Origin: Isoetes taiwanensis
Taxonomy: Eukaryota; Streptophyta; Lycopodiopsida; Isoetales; Isoetaceae
Assembly (NCBI GenBank): GCA_021234155.1
Contig: JAJEKV010000021.1
Coordinates: forward strand, 13,453,760-13,517,759
Reading direction: 5' to 3'
Length of the DNA stretch: 64,000 nucleotides
The position numbers and the translations under genes were made by a program. Position 1 is the stretch's first letter. Each line of letters begins with the position of its first letter. Positions 46,276 to 57,530 of this stretch are shown in pieces. The notes under the pieces are model-generated. The model ran no database searches and was not told where the DNA came from. It saw nothing but the letters and a program-made list of their open reading frames with translations.

Positions 46276-47300
46276 ATGTACCATATAATAGACTTAAGTT
46301 GCCAGCATGGTACAACTTACTTAATATCGAAGGTGACAATCCCAAGAGCCCTTTAACATATGATAATAAAGGAATTATTTGCATGAAAGTGCGTTCACGA
46401 TTGGTCCAGGTAAATCTTTTGTTGTTTATTAGTGGAATTTATAATTGAAAATATCTTACATGTTTATGTCTCACATTGCAGATGTATTCTCCAAAACGTA
46501 GAATTCGTGGACGGCTTGCAAGGAGGGCACCGGTTTCTAAGGTTGATCTAGAAGGCATTATTACAAAGGTAAGGAATAATCTGAAGGATGTGGCTGCAGC
46601 AGTTTCTAAGGAAATCAGAGAGCGCTTCCCACGGGACGAGCTTCTAGAAGCTACCGCCATAGTGCACCCACGATTTTGGAGAAGGAATAGAGAGCTAAAA
46701 ACATTAGAGGAGAAGGATAGAGAGGTACAAATTTTACAAAAGAATTTTAAGGCAAGATTGAAGATTCTTTCTGCTCATTTCTGTAAATCAGCACCTGAAA
46801 ATGGCATGGTAGAGATCACTGGTCTTTTGGATAAAAAGAAATTGAAGGAACAATCTGTTTGTTTTGGCGCAACTATGTGGGCACAATGCGACAAGTTCTC
46901 TGATGTTGAATACAAGGAACCAAGAATTATGACAAAGCTGTGGACAATTCTTGACAATAGTCAAGTGCTTTGTGAACGCATGTCAGAGTATTTTAGGCTT
47001 GCCGATCTTTGCCAAACGCTGATTCTTGGATCCGTCGAAGATGAACGAACATTCAGTGTCTTGGGGATTATAAAAAATAAGGTGCGTAGCAGGTTGACAG
47101 CAAACTTAAATACCAGCCTTCGTATCTATTCTTGTAAGTACGATGACTTAAAATTTCCCTATGAAAATGCATTGGCCATATGGCAATCATCACTTGATAG
47201 AAGAAACCGTAAGGAAAAGAAGAAACCTGTGATTATGCAAGATGTGCAGGCTGTAATTACATTTCAGCAAGAAGAGATTCTGGATGGTTGGCAAGCTTAA
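46276..47300 (+). CDS. hAT-type transposase C-terminal region (two exons, open)
   Basis: Exon A 46276-46409 lies between ...CTGCATTAG and GTAAAT. Exon B runs from 46482 (after ...CACATTGCAG) to TAA at 47298-47300. The phase is continuous across the intron, giving about 316 codons without a stop. The last 100 residues carry the hAT dimerisation-type segment: FRLADLCQTLILGSVEDERTFS, then GIIKNKVRSRL and NLNTSLRIYS. hAT transposases cut and paste DNA as dimers through this region. The N-terminal BED zinc finger and the catalytic DDE core are not recognised upstream, so this is a truncated element or a domesticated C-terminal-domain gene. No inverted repeats or 8 bp target duplication were found around it. 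The intact frame amid decayed elements is notable. Confidence 0.75.
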
Positions 47301-50300
47301 GTGCTTATTTGATCTTCTCTACTTCTTCCAAGTAGCTACTAGTACAACTTGACAGGGATAGATAGCTGCAATAGTTCATATTTGCAATTTGAAACTATGA
47401 TCAGCAGCATTGCATGTATCATTTTGTCGACATAATTTTGTAACAGGAAATGATATCTGAAAAATATAAGATAAGATGCTTCTTCTATCCTAGAACTTAT
47501 CACCAAGTATGTGGCTTGCATGTTTATATTAGGCGCTGCTTAAAAGCAGAAGACCGTTTAGGCTGCTTATGTTGTGCTATCTACTGTTAAGAATCAAGGA
47601 TGCCATATCTAATGGTGTTAGCTTTCCTAGAATATGTACTATATTTGGAATATCTATACACATTTTGTGAATATGACCATGCCATGATAGAACCTGTGCA
47701 GTGCAAGGTTTAATTCTATGTAGCTCAAATTTTGATATTTAGAGATCATACAGGCATCTATAGCTTACAGCAGGGTTTAAACAAAGAGTCTGCATATAAA
47801 TATAAGCTAATCTTGAGAGGTTAGAAATGCTCAAGTAGCTCTGCTACAATGTTCTCAGTGATACCATTTCTACAGTAATGATCATTTTATCTAACCAAAT
47901 GCTTCATTAGTGATCTACAAATGGGTGATGTAGCTGTTCAAAATATCGGCAGTGGAGCGGCTTAGCTAAAACTACAGCAGAATTGGAGAATTTTGAATCG
48001 TAGGATGTTTTCATAGATTTATGACAGTGCAAATCATGGTGTTGTATTATATAGAAAACTGTTCATATATAGAGTCGATTGTTTATAGGTCGGTGAACAG
48101 TTAAACCGGCCAAGTGGTTACACAAATTAGAATCTAGTAATCGGCAGAGATCATCAACGACAGTAAAGAAATTATCTGTAAATGGCGGTGGAGCTGAAGA
48201 ATCTATATAAGCAAAATCGACCTAATCTGGATCATATAGCTGGAGAAATTCATAGTCGAAGATCGGTTTTTTGTGTTTGAAAAAAATACTGTTCACTTGG
48301 GGAACGATTCGAAATTGTCATGAAAACAATGGTCTCTATTATTATGGGTTATAGATGGAGTTCTTGATAGCAACTAGAACATTGATTTTAGAAATGGCAT
48401 TTTTGGGTGCTTGGTAATCCAATGCAAACGACTAAAACTCTTTTAGATATGCCGAATGCAATTATCTTCCTTACAAACAAATGCAATGCATTTGACAACG
48501 ATATAAAATGAAAATGTTTTCTTGCCCAAGGTAGTCTCTACAACGTTTTTTATAGGTTTGAGTTGAGTGAGGTATGATAATTCAAACCCTAGTGTTACAT
48601 TATCATAAATACTTTCTATACAATACCTTTTTGCAAGGAGTGCATACTATTGCTCTACCGAGACCCCAATCAAACTTCATTTATTCAAGATTGTAGAGAA
48701 CGCATCGGATTAAATTATATCTTGGGTTGGGTTTGAACTTCACGCCGCATGTTGTTATGAGATCCCTTGTAGCTACACTAAGTGCGTACTTGACAATAAG
48801 AATTCCCACTATATGGTAATAATTGAGGTAAATGCCTATGCCATTTTTAAATTAAACATGTTATAATAATGGGGTTCAACTCCATATCGACGTTGATGTA
48901 AGGTCAGAAACATCCCTCAATCCCTCATCCGCCCTTATATTATATTTAAGACTCATGACACAAAATCCAACATGCCCCCGTTACAAAGTTCTATCAACTT
49001 GTGGTCTGTTCGTAATGATATCAATGTTCCTAACATCATTGGTACCTTGTGTACTTAGCTCGATAAGGCATGTTTTTTAGGTAAACGTAATCTTCTAGAA
49101 ATCCCGAATTATTAGCACAACATTTTCAAATAGTGCACCTTTAGATTTCTTTTGCCATTAAGTAAAGGTTGCAAGAACCTGCTTTTTTGTGTTGACTATG
49201 GGACTATCATATGTTAACACAATAAAGTAATTTTTGTGCTTGCATTTGGGTTGTTGTGCCTACAAAACATTTGTTTCAACCACCAGTTGAAGCATTTGCA
49301 TTGAAAGTTTGCACTTGATTAAGATTCGCCTCATCAACTACATTATTCTTGGTTGGATTTTCGCCACATCCACTACCCTTGTTTGAAAATTATTCGCCCA
49401 ATTTTTTTTATCTTCTAAGGCTAGAAAAAAATTAGACACAACACTAGTGCTCCTTTGGCAGGCCATTATTATGCTATACAGGTCATGGAGCTTCCTGCAG
49501 GTTTTCGGCATCGATTGCATCTCCTTGCTTCGTTCTTAATTTCCGCCATGTGCTCAATCTTCTCCTTATTTTTATCCGATCAAAGCTTTGATTTCGTGCA
49601 ATGGAGCGTGGTTTTTATGGAGCGGAAGGCTTGGATTCGCCTGGCTAGGTTTGGCCGCCTGTTGAGGTATGCTTCCTACCAAGATTTCGCCATGGTTTCA
49701 CTATTCCTTCTGCCAATTTCTACTGGGCTTCTTATAATTCTTTTATGATAGATTTTGCCACGATTTTCAAGCTCCTGCAACATATTCTGAATTCCACGGC
49801 TTTTGAAGCGTTTGCAGGAATCTAATATGCGGAGGGTTGGGCGTTTGTTATGAAATCATGTGAGGCTTCATGCTGGTTATAATCTTGCGCTACAGGGTGG
49901 GAATCGTGATGCTATGCCTACAGACTGGAAATCCTTAACTGGCATGCCATCAAATGGCCCTCCCTTATGCTCTGTGGTTTGGATTGAAACAGGGCAATAG
50001 CTAAATGATTCTGTATATCTGGAAGGCATGACGGCGAGCTATTGATCAGCTGTGGGCATGTTAAGAGAGCAAAACGTGCCCAGAGAATCTTGTGCTCTTG
50101 TGCTCTGGCTTATTTAGTTGATTTTTGAATGATTTCGCTTTGGCTTTGATGGATTTTATCATTTCGCAGGTCTGAGCTATTGGAAAACAAAACCCTTTCG
50201 ATTCATTGACGTCTGCAAGGTATATGATTCTTTGTTTTACATATGTCTGTTTTTAAAGAAACTCCTGTCTCTGCAAACTAGCTTCTAATTTTGATGTGAT

Positions 50301-51239
50301 ATGGATTTTCACTTATTTATGCCATGAAATTGAAACCCTTGGACTCTTGGCTCATGGCATGCTGAACCCGGTCCATTTATTTATGGAGATGGATTTTCCT
50401 GATGCCTTGGATTCGATGTGATTCTTTCCCTGTGGTATTCTCTGAGTAAATTTCTGTTGTAAATTCGTATAGGCACCAGTCTCAGTTCTGCTTGAAGAAA
50501 AAGGGCGGATATTGTAGTCCGGTCTGCAAAGATCGTGCAAGATTCTGCCCTGGTCTTTTGTTTTGTTAAACACTGTATCGAAGCCGGTTTGTTCATGCGA
50601 ATTTGCTCATGCAATGGGCCATGGGTTTGGATGAGCATTGAATGAGATGGAAAGCCCTCCTTTCTGAGTGCTATTGATCCTATTTATTGGATTTAGCTGT
50701 GTTTGCTTTCAATAAAGACGTATTTTACATTGATTGCAAATCTGATTGCTGAGCGTTGCCAATTTGCAGGTCAAGTTTAGGTTGAAGAGTTTTTCAAGAT
50801 GGTCTGGCTTTCTTTATTTTTCCAGTTCAGAGGTTATTCTCATCTTAACTGGCATGCATAGATATACATCTTAGAGTTTTTGCCAATTTTTTATATGACT
50901 TCTACAGATTCGGCAAAGGAAGAAATATTAGATGGCATTGCTAGAGCTTAAATTTGGTTATGCAGAACGAACTTTGGCTTCCTTCTTCAGGGATTTTCTC
51001 AACCAAGCAGGGTAAGAAAGATTGTTCCTTGGATTTTGCATCTTGGAGGCAAATATAATTGTGGTGGCTTCTATCGAACTAAGTGTTAGCTCTTAACAAT
51101 TAAGAAATGTCCACAGAATTGTAGTATACTTTAGATACAATGTTATGTTTTTGTATTATCTATTATTTTCCCCATTCTCACTGCCTGCTGTCCAAGCTAC
51201 CGAAATTCATAAGCATCTATATTAACTATACAAGTACTG
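47301..51239. other. Intergenic, no recognised gene
   Basis: The 97-codon plus frame 49455-49748 is hydrophobic but unassigned; other frames are under 86 codons. No transposon end, RNA or repeat array was recognised. Confidence 0.4.
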
Positions 51240-51450
51240 AAGATGCTTTTAATCCTTGAGAGTAGTGAAGGGGCCCATGGTAGACCGTTCGAGTATTCGA
51301 ACCTTGAATGTGCCTGTGGGGCGTTCCCGAGACACCGGCATAAATGGGTAGAAGTGACTACTCATAAACGTCTAGACGGTTTTGCCCAGTTGGCTAAGGG
51401 CATGTCGGTTAGGAACGTTACAGTAGTGTGACTACTGACCAAGCAGTCAT
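51240..51450. other. Possible retroposon fragment with box B-like motif
   Basis: On the minus strand AGGTTCGAATACT (about 51292-51304) resembles box B. On the plus strand TTGGCTAAGGGC (about 51391-51402) resembles box A. They are on opposite strands and do not form a usable pair, so only a loose tRNA-derived origin is suggested. Confidence 0.2.
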
Positions 51451-52741
51451 GGTATCTTCAGCAATTATAATGAGGAGATCCCCATTTTGAATAGATCCAA
51501 TAACCATTTCAAATTTCCCTCATGTATATGTGGATTTAAACTAGTTATCTTCGGATGGATTTAAACAAGTATGGCACTTTTACAACAGATAGAGAGGACT
51601 AGGTCACTTCATTCTTTTGGCTTAGAGATATATATCACCAATGCTTTGATTAATCGATATTTCTTGTGGCAATTTGTTAGATGACCCAGTTAATTTATGA
51701 ACATACGCATGTAGGATCTTGCACTTAAAATTTTCACTTATTTTTAATTCAGATCTTGAGCTTGACGGTAACATTCTGTAAGCAATTCTTTTAACAGTGG
51801 AATTTGCAGTTATGCACAGTGCATTTGCATTTCATATTCAGCTTTAAAGCTATAGTTCTTTTCCCTTTTCGCAGATACACAAACTTATAAAGTCTAGCTT
51901 CATTGTTTGAGATTGGTCTGTAACACTCTTACAATTTTTGCAAATGCAACAGATGAATTTATATACTATAGGTTCATTGTCCGGGATTGGTGTATAAAAC
52001 TCTTAGTTCTATGGATTCAGTTGGTTATAATTCCACCAACATTTCAACTTGCGGCTTATACAAAGGTTTCTAATTTAACTTATGATCAACATTAGAGGTT
52101 CAAGTTTCTAAGCTTGCCTTTGACCAGTACAAAGATATGATAGCAAGAAGCTGGGAAGTTCTTCATGACATTTCAAATGGAGTTACAAGAATTTCATATG
52201 ATTGTATGTCTAGTGTTAATCTTTGATATTTATAATAAATTTACTGAATTCAAATAGAACATCTTGGTAATACTTATGATGTCATGTTGAAAGTACCCAG
52301 TTTGATGGTTACAATGGGATTCTTTTTCACCCTTTGATTTAAATATCATGGAATAAGTTCCTCAAGCCTTGAACTTATCTACAAATACAAATATTCATTA
52401 CAGATCCCATGGCATTGCATATAAAGGAAATTGTGCATGTGTGGCTTTCACAATGTTCTACAATGTCTCCAATAGTACATGGTCTTTTACAATGTTCTAT
52501 AATAAAAAAAAAATTCTTTTTTTCTTTTTCCCTTTTTTTTTTTTTGGTGGGGGATGGGGGTTGGGGGTGTGCCGCCTAGCAAACAAAACCCTAACATTTT
52601 AAGAATGTGCATAAGAAGTTTGATATCTTATTAAGCAATCTCACCCATCTAATTGAGATTCCTAATCACTTATTTATTTTAATTTATGGGGCATCCAATA
52701 ACTATGAGTCGTCGAGTAGAAACAATTTCAAAGCTCCCAAT
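51451..52741. other. Intergenic, no recognised gene
   Basis: 52096-52190 (plus) has a protein-like open stretch after a splice-like acceptor (contains KLAFDQYKDMIARSWEVLHD) but no family was recognised. Confidence 0.35.
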
Positions 52742-52767
52742 ATAATAATAATAATAATAATAATAAA
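52742..52767. repeat. (AAT)n microsatellite
   Basis: Eight consecutive TAA/AAT units. Confidence 0.95.
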
Positions 52768-53821
52768 TTAACTTGATCTCTTGGGGCCTTGAAGAGGCCA
52801 TGGAGCCTGTACGGAGATTCTAGGGTCCATTTTGGAGCACTCGATGCTACCAATGTCAACATGAATTTTTTTTTTAACGATGTCATGCACTTTATGCCCC
52901 AAGCTAAAGTATCACAAAATGTTAATTTTCATAATAATTTCCTCTAGTAATGCACTTCAAACAAGGGGGAGGCTTTCCAATTTCAATAATTCAATTTTTG
53001 TTAATCTGAGTGTTGATGTTAGTGGGACACCCATTAATTTTGGGCCGTAAAATGGTTATTCAACCCCAGCATATAGGCCGCTCAATAATTATAGGTCAAA
53101 CAATAATTATAGACCTCCAACACGCGCACATGGCATTGGGGGGGAGGGGGGTGAATGGGGCAAGGGGCTTAGGCCGTGTGTATGCTGCTAACACTTAACA
53201 TAAGAACTCCTAGAGATAAATACTCCAAATCTAACATCATGGTTGTACTTTCAGGCCATAAACATAATTGTTCAAAGGAAAGCTTGGGCTTGGCAAAAAC
53301 AAATCTAGCTTGTCAACATTCTAAGACTAGCATAAGTAGTTTGAGTAGCTTATATCCTGTTGGAATCTTGCCAACATTTTGAAAATGGCATAAGGAATTT
53401 AAGTACCTTATATTTATGCTAGAATTACCTATGACCTTGGAACAAAACAACGTTTTCATTGGATTTCTGCCTCAACAGTACTTGATGACCTGAAAAGAAT
53501 AAATAAATGATAACAAAGAACTCACTTCAACAATTTGCATCCACCTTTATAGGTATAGTGCATGATTTAATGCCAAAGCCCAACACATATGAAATAAAAT
53601 TGCTGACTCCAATATCACTTATTTGCCAAACAAATCACAATTGCCTAGAAATAAAATCTCAGGTTTAGAAAACCTTCAAATTATAAAGCACAAAGCCAGC
53701 ACCTCTGTCCACCTTTGGGAGCCAAATCGAAAGATATCGCAGTAGAAGACCCGTTTTTTCTTTTAGCTAAGAATATTTAAAATTGAATCACTATAAGATG
53801 CATGACGCATTGTCATAAAGC
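52768..53821. other. Intergenic, no recognised gene
   Basis: Contains a G-run (53138-53152) and short frames only. Confidence 0.45.
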
Positions 53822-53881
53822 AACTTTTGTGTCTTGAACCTCAAAAATTCTAACTTTTGTGTCTTGAACCTCAAAAATTCT
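53822..53881. repeat. 30 bp perfect tandem duplication
   Basis: The 30-mer starting AACTTTTGTGTCTTG occurs at 53822-53851 and 53852-53881. Confidence 0.95.
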
Positions 53882-53884
53882 AAG

Positions 53885-54065
53885 GTAATCTAGCAAACTC
53901 ATAATCATAAGATCTTTAGGAATCTAAAAAGCCTTTGAGAACCTGGGACAATCTTGATGGAATCTTAAAGAATCTAGATAGACCCCATGTAGAATCTTAA
54001 GGAATCTAGAGCAAATTTGGGATAATATCTATCAATCTCAAAATCTATGGGAATCCAGGACATTC
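53885..54065. repeat. GAATCT (AGATTC complement) array, left outer
   Basis: Words 'ggaatcta', 'agaatcta' and 'gaatctta' recur about every 10-20 bp just outside the left end of the inverted composite. Confidence 0.6.
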
Positions 54066-54099
54066 TAAGGGCTAAAACAAATCCGTTATACCATAGGAA

Positions 54100-54645
54100 T
54101 ATGCTACAATTGGAACATGCACCGTAGGACGTGCTAAATTTCTTGTATATATCTGATCTATATATGTTCTTATGTTTCGCGCTTATCCGACCGTCCGTTC
54201 GAGATCCGACGGCTCACGTGGGTTTGGGACGTATCCTACGGCCCAGATGGCCTGGGAGTTTACATATAATATATGTACCACGGTCCTACGGTCCAGATTG
54301 ATCTGATCCTGACCGTCGGTCCAAGATCCGACGGCTCACGTGGCTTGGGGACACATCGTACGGTCCACGTGGCTTTGGGAATTATATGTAATAGATCCTA
54401 CGGCTCATACTGCTTTTATATGGTGAGATCTTGATCGTTGATCGAGTCTAAGATCCTAAGGCTCATATTGAATGCTCGTTCCTTAAGGAAAGGCTTTTAA
54501 AAATTTTTATGTTATTGGGGGGATTCGAACCCTAGTCCTCAACCCCCCCAAACCCCCCACTCTAACCACTAGACCAAGCATTAATTCTATGAAAATTTAT
54601 GTTTCAAATATACTTAAGGGTAATGTTGTAATTAAGATAAAATAG
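54100..54645 (-). mobile_element. tRNA-headed SINE-like repeat, copy D
   Basis: Best preserved head on the minus strand: box A TGGTCTAGTGG (54566-54576) and exact box B GGTTCGAATCC (54521-54531) in a T-stem of C/G pairs. The body has three CACGTG hexamers (54215-54220, 54337-54342, 54366-54371) inside repeated GCCGTAGGATC/CCGACGGCTC blocks. It ends at the end module near 54100. Confidence 0.65.
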
Positions 54646-54683
54646 ACTATAATATTCTAGGATGTTTTGAAAGTTTCAAAATG

Positions 54684-54721
54684 TTCCAGAAAGTTCTAAA
54701 ATGTTCTAGAAATTTCTAGAA
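54684..54721. promoter_or_regulatory. Heat-shock-element-like ladder (8 units)
   Basis: Alternating TTC and GAA triplets in 5 bp phase with one mismatch (AAA at 54699), essentially identical to 24210-24247. Confidence 0.5.
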
Positions 54722-55180
54722 TGTAAGGGAATCCAAGAGAATTAAAAGGAATATAAGGAAATCTTATAAATTGTAAGAGAATCTACGAAAATATACAAGT
54801 CTAACGGAATCTCTTAAAATCTAATTGAATCTAAGGGAATCTTCATAATATCTAAGGGAATCTAAGAAAATCTTGATGAAATCTTAGAGTTTTTTTAATA
54901 TTTTGCAAAGAGCGACAATAAAATGTTCTAAAATGTTTTATAATAAAGGTGTACAATATAAATCTTGAAAAAAAAAAATTCTAGATGCTCAGGACAAGCG
55001 CCTTAGTCTAAAAATAGAAAATATTTTAAAAATATTGCACAGATCCAAAATAGATTATTTTAGAAGGTTTTAAATGCTCATGGGTAAGCACCTCAATCAA
55101 AATAGAAAATTCTAAGAGAATCTAGGAGAATCTAAGAGAATCTCAGTAGAATCGTTGGTTATCTAGAGCACTATAGGGCC
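54722..55180. repeat. GAATCTAAGG array (AGATTC complement), left unit
   Basis: Runs such as 'gaatctaagggaatctaag' with 10 bp period at 54820-54875, and 'agaatctaggagaatctaag' near 55110-55140, interrupted by an unrelated A-rich 'attttagaa' stretch (54890-55100). Confidence 0.75.
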
Positions 55181-55194
55181 TTACACCGTAAGAA

Positions 55195-55297
55195 CATGCT
55201 AAAACTGGGACAATGCGTCGTAGGACGTATTAATTTTCTTGTATATATATACAAGAAATTTAATGCGTCCTACGGTGCATGTTTGAGTTTTAGCATG
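55195..55297. repeat. 103 bp palindrome at the centre of the inverted composite
   Basis: Arms of about 51 bp (starting CATGCTAAAACT on each strand) meet at CTTGTATATATATACAAG (55238-55255). The inner 25 bp of each arm pair almost perfectly. Each arm is one copy of the end module. Confidence 0.92.
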
Positions 55298-55324
55298 TTC
55301 CTATGCTGCAAGTTCTTGTCGTGC

Positions 55325-55870
55325 CCTACATTCTAAAAGAATCTCGAGAATACTCTAAATTTATAGATTCTCTAAGATTCTACCAAGGTTCTCTTGGAGT
55401 TTTCGTGGAGATTCCTCTAAATTTTATAAGATTCCCTTTAGATTTCATTAGATTTCTATAGATTCTCCAAGATTCTATGAAGATCCCCTTAGATCCTCTT
55501 AGATTCCCTTAGATCCCTTTAGATTTTATGAGATTGCCCTAGGTTCCCTTACATTATATGAGATTCAAAGAGATTCTATAAAGATTCCCCCAAATACTCT
55601 AAGATTTCATCAACATTTTCTTAGATTCCCTTAGATTTTATGAAGATTCCCTTAGATCCCTTAGATTTTAAGAGATTCCCTTAGGCTTGTAAATATTTTT
55701 CTAGATTCTCCTACATTTTATTAGATTTCTTAGATTCTGTTAGATTCTCCTGGATTCCTTACATTCTAGAACTTTTTCGGGAACATTCTGAGACTTTCAA
55801 AATATCTTAGAACTTTCTGGAAGTATTTCCCTAGATTCTCTTACATTCTCATAGGTTCCTCTATATTCTA
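55325..55870. repeat. AGATTC array, right unit
   Basis: More than 40 words of the AGATTCCCTT type in about 10 bp phase, with TTAGATTTTATGAGATT variants. Inverted with respect to the left-unit array. Confidence 0.85.
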
Positions 55871-55947
55871 GAACATTCTAGAACTTATTAAAACAATTTG
55901 GAACTTTCTAGAAGAATTTTCTTAGATTCCCCCTAGATTCTCTTATG

Positions 55948-56025
55948 TTCTAGAATTTTCTAGAATATTTTGGAACTTTCTAGAAGATTCTAGAACTTTC
56001 TAGAGCCTTCCAGAACATTCTAGAA
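55948..56025. promoter_or_regulatory. Heat-shock-element-like ladder (16 units)
   Basis: Sixteen consecutive triplets alternate TTC and GAA at exact 5 bp spacing over 78 bp. Fourteen are perfect; exceptions are TTT at 55968 and GAG at 56003. It is preceded by shorter ladders at 55866-55883 and 55901-55913. Confidence 0.6.
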
Positions 56026-56059
56026 CTCTATTGAACTAGCTAGAATGTTATACTATTTT

Positions 56060-56720
56060 ATCTTAATTAAAATATTACCCTTAAGTATATTTGAAACATA
56101 AATTATGCATAGAATTAATGCTTGATCTAGTGGTTACAATAGGGGGTTAGAGGGTCACTGACTAGGGTTCAAATCCCCCACACAACATAAAAATTTTAAA
56201 AGCCTTTTCTTAAGGGATGAGCATTCAACGTGGGCCGTAGGATCTTGGACCCGATCAAGGGTCGAGATCTCATTACGTGACAATAATTAAAGCAACATGA
56301 GCCATAGGATCTATTACATATAATTCCCAAAGTCATGTGCACCGTAGGATATATGCTAAGCCATGTGAGCCGTAAGATCCTGGATCGACGATCAGGATCA
56401 AGCACAATCTGGACCGCAAAATCTATTACATATAATTTCCAAAGCCATGTGCACCGTAGGATGTGTCCCAAAGCAACGTGAGCCGTAGGATCTCGGACCG
56501 ACGATCAGGATCAAATTAACCTGAACCGTAGGATCGATTACATATAATCTATATACAAACTCCCAAGCCATCTGGGCCGTACGATACGTCCCAGAGCCAC
56601 GTGAGCCGTAGGATCTCGGATCAACGGTCGGATTGAGTGGGACAAACATAAGAACATATATATGTTAGATATATACAAGAAAATTAGCACATCCTACGGT
56701 GCATGTTCCTACGGAGCAAG
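56060..56720 (+). mobile_element. tRNA-headed SINE-like repeat, copy E
   Basis: On the plus strand box A TGATCTAGTGG (56123-56133, one mismatch to the family) and a consensus box B GGTTCAAATCC (56166-56176), then the same body with repeated GCCGTAGGATC blocks and one CACGTG (56598-56603), ending at the end module near 56690-56710. Confidence 0.65.
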
Positions 56721-56750
56721 TTCCAATAATAGCATGTTTCCATGGTGCAA

Positions 56751-57040
56751 GTTGAATTTTAGTTGATATTCTCTTAGATTTTATCAAGATTGTCCTAGAT
56801 TCTTTGTGATGTTATGAAGATTCTCTTAGATTCCCCTTAAGTTCTATGACATTCCAGTAGATTTGCTAAATTTGCTTACATTCTCGCACTCTAGCTAAAA
56901 CATTCTAGAAGATTCAATGTTCTATAATCTTATTCTAACATTATAGAAGGTTAGAACATTTTAGAATGTTTTATGAGATTGCCTTAGGTTTTGTGAAATT
57001 TCTTGCTTTTGTGAGATTTCCTTAGTTTCTATGAATGAGG
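56751..57040. repeat. AGATT/TTCTAGAA degenerate array, right outer
   Basis: 'tctcttagattttat', 'attctctta' and 'cattctagaagatt' words continue beyond the right end of the composite, with short GAA/TTC ladders at 56903-56922. Confidence 0.5.
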
Positions 57041-57462
57041 GATTCACTACAAAATTAAAGCCCTGTTACGACGTCTATTACGACGTCCAGACGTCGTTTA
57101 GACGTCGATGATCGACGTCAAAACGTCGATAAACGACGTCTATTTCGACGTCGGAGCGTCGATAAACGACCTTTATGCGTCGCTATACGCGTCGCAACCG
57201 CGGCGTCTTAAAGCGACGATCTGACGTCGTTCAACGACGCCACGCATACGTACATGCCACGCGCCACGCGCCGGCTGGCCCGTGGCGTCGGCAGCGGAGT
57301 TCTTCGGCGTGGCGACCCGCGTGTTTGACGTCGTTTAACGACGTCATATACACGTGGCAGCCACGCACCCGGGCGGCCAGCGCGGCATTGCCAGCGCCGT
57401 TGCTGACGTGGCAGCCACTTAAGCAACGTCGTTTAACGACGTTGCTTACGTGTATTAAAAAA

Positions 57463-57530
57463 AAAAAAAAAAAAATTTAATTTTTTTTTAAAATTTTTTT
57501 TTTTAATTTTTTTTTTTATAAATTGAAAAA
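57463..57530. repeat. A/T homopolymer cluster
   Basis: Alternating long A and T runs inside the CACTA-like element. Confidence 0.9.

Larger units (their letters stand above)
54096..56750. mobile_element. Inverted composite of two tRNA-headed/HSE repeat units
   Basis: The left unit (about 54096-55246) reads end module, SINE-like body and head on the minus strand (54160-54600), HSE ladder, AGATTC-complement array, end module. The right unit (about 55247-56750) holds the same parts in reverse order and orientation. The outer ends also pair: 'gaacatgcaccgtaggacg' at 54115-54133 and its near-complement 'atcctacggtgcatgttc' at about 56692-56709. The centre is a 103 bp palindrome. The arms are not equal in length (about 1.15 and 1.50 kb) because the right array is longer. 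No transposase or target duplication was recognised. Confidence 0.7.
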
